Assembly (NCBI RefSeq): GCF_000208865.1
Contig: NC_018395.1
Coordinates: 3,193,920-3,257,919, forward strand
Reading direction: 5' to 3'
From: Neospora caninum Liverpool
Lineage: Eukaryota > Apicomplexa > Conoidasida > Eucoccidiorida > Sarcocystidae
Length of the DNA: 64,000 bases
Notes under the pieces: generated by a model
Database searches by the model: none
Told to the model about the DNA's origin: nothing
Seen by the model: only the letters and a program-made list of their open reading frames with translations
Shown: positions 59,153-64,000 of the stretch, one piece after another
Numbering within the stretch: the stretch's first letter is position 1
Layout: the number at the start of each line of letters is the position of its first letter
Position numbers and translations under genes: made by a program

Positions 59153-61433
59153 ACCCGGCGTGCATGTAGCGCTCAGAAGTTCTCGCAGCGTGTTCCACAG
59201 CTTTCTATCGCAGCAGCAAATGCCGAGCGCGCGGAGACTTCTGTGGAGGCGGAAACGAAACGCGGCGAGGCAGCGCCTCCCGGTGAGAATTTCGAGAGGC
59301 AGAAACTCTTTTTCGCATTGCGGCGCTAGCCTCCGGAGCGCACTCTCGAGAGGTCGCGCCTGCTGTTTTTCAGTGGAACGAAGTGGGAAGATGCGACAGG
59401 AAGTCGTAGCTTCTGCGGCAGGCGGGGAAGTTCACAGGTAAAGTGGACGTTTCCCGAAACACCTGAGCAGGAGAGACAAAGCGAAACACGCGAAAGAGAA
59501 GAAGAGAGCGCGAACCGTTTCCACGTTTCAGCGCGACCGCTTTGCGAAGGTTTCTTTGTGTGGCGAACAACGCACGAATGGAAAAAGCGTTACATGCCTT
59601 GCCCATTTTTACTCTCGCCGCATGCCACGGACCCGCTCTCTTTTTCGCCATCCGTTTTAGATATTTTTGTCCAGGCTCTCGTCCGATATCGGTGTGTGGG
59701 CATGGCCATCTGTCGTTTGGTTTTTTTCGAAGTCGCAGTTTGTAGATGGACATTTCCGCGGTCCCTGCTGACGCAGCCAGCGGGGAAGGCCTTTGTTTCG
59801 CCAGCCTCCCGTGAGAAGTCTGCCTTGCGACCGTGTGAAAACTTAAATCAGGTGTCTCCTTTTCCCTGCGCCACTGAATCTGGGGTTTGCAAGAAAGTGC
59901 GCGACGCCGACGGGGCATGCGGCGAGAGACTCTTTCACGTTTTATGCGTCGAGACACCCGGCAGTATGCGACTGGCTGTTTAGTGAAGAAACCGTCGGCG
60001 CGGAGAAAGAGTTGCCCGAGAAGGTGCGAAAACACAACTACACTTCAGGTTTAGAGATCCGAGGAAACGTGAGAAGGCCTCTCGTGGCACGGAAGATGAA
60101 CACTGGGCGCAGGTTTCTAGGTTTATTTCGCTTTCACACCCTGCGAGATGCCAGCGCTCTGCCGCCCGGTACTATCCTTAGCTTCTCTCCACTTTCGCCT
60201 CTTCCCGCCGATCGATTGCCGCAACATTCGCGTTCGGGCTGACTGATTTTCTCGGACTTTTCACGTCTATCTTGTAGAACGGAAAACCAAGCGCGCGAAC
60301 GCACGATTAGTCCTTGCCAGTTCACACGGCCAACGCGCGGAACGTTTCTGTACAATCCCAAATGCCTTTCTGTTTTAAATATACAGATACAGATTCACTC
60401 TTGAATCTCTTCAGTGTCTCGTTAGCAGATGGTTTGCGTGTGGCGTTCTCCCTGATGGGTCTCGCGAGAACACACGCGTCGCTTTTCGACAGTTAGGTAT
60501 TCTTCCCTTTCCGCTTCTCGGCGCTCTCTTTCGGTAGAAAATCGAGCTCTACAGCCCACCCGACTTTTCGGGTGCCTTTTCTCTCTCTTCTGCAAAGCTA
60601 GAAATAGCTGCTTTCCTTGACTCTCGCCTCCTTGCTGTCTTGCGCAGACGAATCCTTTCGGTTCGCGCTCGTTGCCCCGTAAATACACGCTCTGTCTTAA
60701 CTGTTCCTCCCAGGAGACAGGCCGCATTTTCGAGGGGTACGCAGCCTGCCCCGACCTGGCCTCGTTTTCGCGGGTCTTTTTGTTTCGTCGGGTGTATCGC
60801 CGCTGGAGCCCTGAGAAGATTGGAAAACCTGGGTGAAACCTCAAAAAAACCGTGTCTCGCAGGAGTCGCAGCGCGATCCGCTGCCGGATCCGCCTGTCCC
60901 CGCATGTGCTCTCGACTCGCTCTTTTCATTTTTCGCAGGGGGGCAAAAAGCGCGCGCCGCGACGAGGCTGCGCGCCGGGAAAAAGGCGGTCTCCCTTTTT
61001 GTCCTGTCTCTCCTGCTCAGCTGACTCCGTCCAGTCTGTAAAACACAAAACTGAGGAGTGAAAACCTCACCCCACTCTGTTTCTGACAAGTCAGTGGGGG
61101 TTTTCGGTGAGAGTACCCGCACAACGTCGAGAGACACGGGACAGACCTGTCTCAGTCGGCTTTTAGGTTTTTGTTGGCGCTGTTTGACGGCTTTCAAGGT
61201 TGGAAAGACACGAATCCCGTAACTACAACCAAAAAACGCCTCCCTCTTTTTCGTGGCACGAACCGTTTCTGCGTCATCCTGCGCAGAATCCAAAACCGCT
61301 GTCCTTCCTGGCGATAGACGCACCCTGGGCGTATATACACTGGTTCGCCGAAACCACCCGTGGCCTCTACGTTTCCCCTCGGCATTCAATTCCCTCCCTC
61401 TTGCCTTTCTCTCTCTCACCGTCGTGTTCGAAA
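59153..61433. other. Intergenic region: SPY 3' flank and glutamine synthetase promoter and leader
   Basis: About 2.3 kb with no recognisable gene. The final 150 bases before the glutamine synthetase start are rich in CTCTCTC and TTCCCTC. Open frames of up to 221 codons on the minus strand (59370-60035) have no family features and cross the presumed SPY 3' UTR. Confidence 0.5.
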
Positions 61434-61642
61434 ATGTCTCTCGCCACGCCCTTCAAATCCGCCAGCGAAATGCTGGAATATATCCAAGCCAACCAGGTTC
61501 AACTTCTCGACTGTTGCTTCGTCGACCCTTGCGGCCTCTGGCACCACTGCAGCATGCACGTCTCCCAGGTACCTGATCTCGGCAACTCACGTTCCCTGCC
61601 CCTCCCCGTACACGCATATTCATATATATGCATATATATATG

Positions 61643-61674
<32 letters not shown>

Positions 61675-64000
61675 TGTATATGTATATGTATGTGTATATA
61701 TATGTATATGTATACATGTGTGTATCGAGATGTATACATGAATGTATATATATATATATATATGTATATATATGATGCATATACGTTGATATGTATAGAT
61801 GCATTTTTGTGGATTGCCACAAGTGTCTGTTGACAACGGGTGAGTAGGCCGTCGCGTCTCTGCGTGTTGTGTATCGCTGTATGTTTACGTACGTGATGCG
61901 CCAGGTTTCCGTGCAGGAGATGCGCTGCTTGGGAAGGGGAACGGTGGAGACGTGAAACGTGTGAAAGGATTTACGCCGTTGTTCATCTCGCTGCCAGTGT
62001 GGACCTAAAGAGATATCTACGGATGCCGCGACAGCGCGGGAGCGTGCAGGTTTCTGTCGTCGCGTCAGACTGAATCGGCGCGTTCTGCTTGTCTCTCGTT
62101 TGCCTTTTTCCCAGGTCGATGAGAAAGCCCTGAGAGAAGGATTTGCTTTCGACGGCTCCTCCATCCGCCTGTTCGCCACAGTTGCGTGCTCCGACATGTC
62201 CATGATTCCTGGTGCGTCTCGCTGGTTTTACGTGTCCCCTCTTTCTCGTGGCTGCTGCCCACGAACCCCCGCCTTTCCTTTTTGTCTCTTTCCGCTTTGC
62301 TGCCTCTGGGCATCGTTCGCGGTCGTTTGCTTCCTCTTCCTTCTCCGTCTCTGTTCTCGTCTCGATCGACAGCTGTCCCGCGCCTCTTCTCTGTAGCGCG
62401 TGCCGTTTCGTCTCTGGCATCTCTCGCCTTCTCTCGCGTCTCCACGACTGTCCCTCTTGTTCGTTTCTGCTCCCCCTCGGCGAGTCTCGCACCCATCTCG
62501 CGCACGTGATTGAATCCACCGCTGTCTTCTTCTGTCCCCGCCTTCTCACGTTCTGTTCTCGCGGGCTTTCCGACCTTCTTCAACTTTTCGACGTTTCCCC
62601 ACTCCGCCTCTCTGTTCTTTCCCTGTCTCCATCTTTGCGTTCTCCTGCTTCTATGCCTCTGGTGACGCTGCTCTTCCTCGCCGATCTCCGCTCCGAAAAG
62701 CTGGGTGCCGGCCCTTACGCGTGTCGCCGTCTTTCCTGGTTCTCTTGTCTCGGCTGTTTTTCCTATCAGATCCCAAGACATGCTGGATTGATCCCTTTCA
62801 AGACCACAAAGTGATGCACGTCACGTGCGACATCAGCGATCCGAATGGAAAGCCGCTCGAACGGTGCCCGAGGCGCATTGCTCAGCGGTGTGAAGCTTGG
62901 GTGACGTCGCTCGGCCTAGCAGATGCGGTACGGCCCCCTTTGCTCCTCGGCTCTCTTTTCCCCCGTCCCTCGCGACTTCCTTTCTTTCACCAGAACAGAT
63001 GTTGATATCGATACACACTCTCTCTCTGGCGGACACAGAATCATAGAATTCTGTTTTACTCGTAAATCACAAAGAGCGAACAAGTGTCGTGCGGGTGTCG
63101 CGCAAGCGCCTACGCATGCGTTGTCCGTGGGGGTGGTGGACGGCGTTTTTGACGCTCACGTTTGCGTCACGGGACTTTCGTCAACGCACCTGACGAAGAC
63201 AGATCTGCAAGTGAGAGGGGCGCGGGCGGGGATTCAGTGTCTGGACAGAAGAGGAAGGCGCGTCTCGGTGCTGCGCAGGCTGGGCGGAGTCTCGCGGTAT
63301 GTACCGATCTCTCTGGCGGACTCGGACACGAGCTGCACGATACTCGAAGCTCGAAGCTGAAGAGACATGTGACCAGTGGTGCACTGATTCGCCTCCCGGA
63401 ACGCTTGTCTTTGTCGGGTTGTGGTGGGACTCCGCGTGCGCCTTTTGTTCTCTCTCCACAGGTGTACATTGGTCCGGAAGCGGAATTCTTTATTCTCGAC
63501 GACGTCCAGTACACTTGCTCCCCTAACAAAATCAGCTACGAAATCGACTGCGAAGAAGGCACCTGGAACAGCGGCGGTGAGTGTTTTTCGCGGCATCTCG
63601 CCCGGCCCTGTTAGTGCGCGGCGACGTCCACACACACGCACCGGGCCGCTTATTTCGCGCGTCTCGCTGTATTGACGCGCACGCCTCGACCTCGCGAATT
63701 GCGAGGCTGCAAAGAACGCAAAGAGTAACAGCGCCTTGCCTTTCCCCGTAGCACGCAACCATTGTAGGAGAAGCCGGCGAGGCTTGTCGCCACCGTGGCC
63801 TTGGGAACGGTCACGGTTCCCTCCCTTGGAGACTTTCTGCGGAACTCGCGTCACCGTCTGTTACCCCCAAACACATATCCCCTGTATTAACGGCGAGAGA
63901 AAACTACTGCTCAGATGTTGTATGATCAGTACCGTCGTACTGGGAGTGATACCCTCTGAGGCAGGACTATAAGCGTTTTCTGAGAGCTTGCACTGTGAAG
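61434..64000 (+). CDS. GS: Glutamine synthetase type I (GlnA-like), 5' part; continues past window end
   Basis: ATP-dependent ligase that makes glutamine from glutamate and ammonia. Visible exons: 61434-61568, 62115-62211, 62770-62927 and 63462-63576, phase-consistent; from 63577 to the window end is intron. The N-terminal domain reads [20 protein letters not shown] and MHVSQ then [18 protein letters not shown], matching the bacterial GSI pattern V-D-x-R-F-x-D-x-x-G and [26 protein letters not shown] and the start of the catalytic domain, [17 protein letters not shown], follow; the latter contains the metal-binding Glu-x-Glu pair. This is the prokaryote-type enzyme, not the GSII of animals and plants, as also found in Plasmodium. 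The C-terminal catalytic part and any adenylylation-site Tyr are outside the window. Confidence 0.95.
61611..61771. repeat. Degenerate (AT)n/(ATGT)n tract in glutamine synthetase intron 1
   Basis: AT units with ATGT interruptions, beginning about 40 bases after the first donor. It is AT-rich compared with the flanking coding exons. Confidence 0.92.

Noticed and set aside
59370..60035. 221-codon minus-strand frame downstream of SPY
   Set aside because: It has no domain and overlaps the expected SPY 3' UTR; composition is typical of chance frames in this GC range.
1..64000. Mitochondrial or apicoplast insertions, transposons, viral remnants
   Set aside because: I saw no cytochrome, plastid, reverse transcriptase, transposase or capsid motifs and no terminal repeats, though short insertions could be missed by eye.

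Overview
The window is nuclear DNA from an intron-rich, GC-moderate coccidian apicomplexan, most likely Toxoplasma gondii or a close relative (Hammondia, Neospora). The evidence is the gene content, which includes a SPY-type nucleocytoplasmic O-fucosyltransferase, a secretory POFUT2, a bacterial-type (GSI) glutamine synthetase and a base-exchange phosphatidylserine synthase. Many short exons have GT-AG borders behind pyrimidine-rich acceptors, and AT, ACAT/TATG and poly-G microsatellites sit mostly inside introns. From memory, T. gondii SPY and POFUT2 have nearby locus numbers (the 2735xx series); I could not check this. There is no sign of prokaryotic, plasmid, viral or organellar DNA.

Layout from left to right. 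The 3' part of COG2 (+, 1-2907). A very long kinesin gene (-, 5310-21553, 22 coding exons). POFUT2 (-, about 24196-29108). An intronless phosphatidylserine synthase (+, 30672-32555). An intronless cytochrome-b5-domain protein of the CYB5D1 family (-, 34012-34971). Translation factor eIF3e (+, 37993-43667, 10 exons). An unrecognised four-transmembrane protein with a large glycosylatable loop (-, 47605 down to 45542 or 44787). SPY O-fucosyltransferase (+, 50602-59152, 14 exons). The 5' part of glutamine synthetase I (+, from 61434 and running off the window).

I rebuilt the exon models by joining open segments that show recognisable family sequence, requiring donor and acceptor dinucleotides and codon phase to agree. 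The kinesin (22 exons), SPY (14), eIF3e (10) and the visible COG2 and glutamine synthetase exons all stay in phase with no unexplained frameshift. One kinesin intron appears to use a GC donor.

The genes form no operon and no single pathway. They are independent housekeeping and cell-biology genes: Golgi tethering, microtubule transport, protein O-fucosylation in two compartments, phospholipid synthesis, translation initiation and nitrogen assimilation. The most notable points are two unrelated protein O-fucosyltransferases about 21 kb apart, the divergent kinesin with a modified switch II and a long basic Ala/Pro/Lys tail, the unassigned four-pass membrane protein, and alternative 3' ends for POFUT2 and for that membrane protein. 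I found nothing that amounts to a wholly new biological system.
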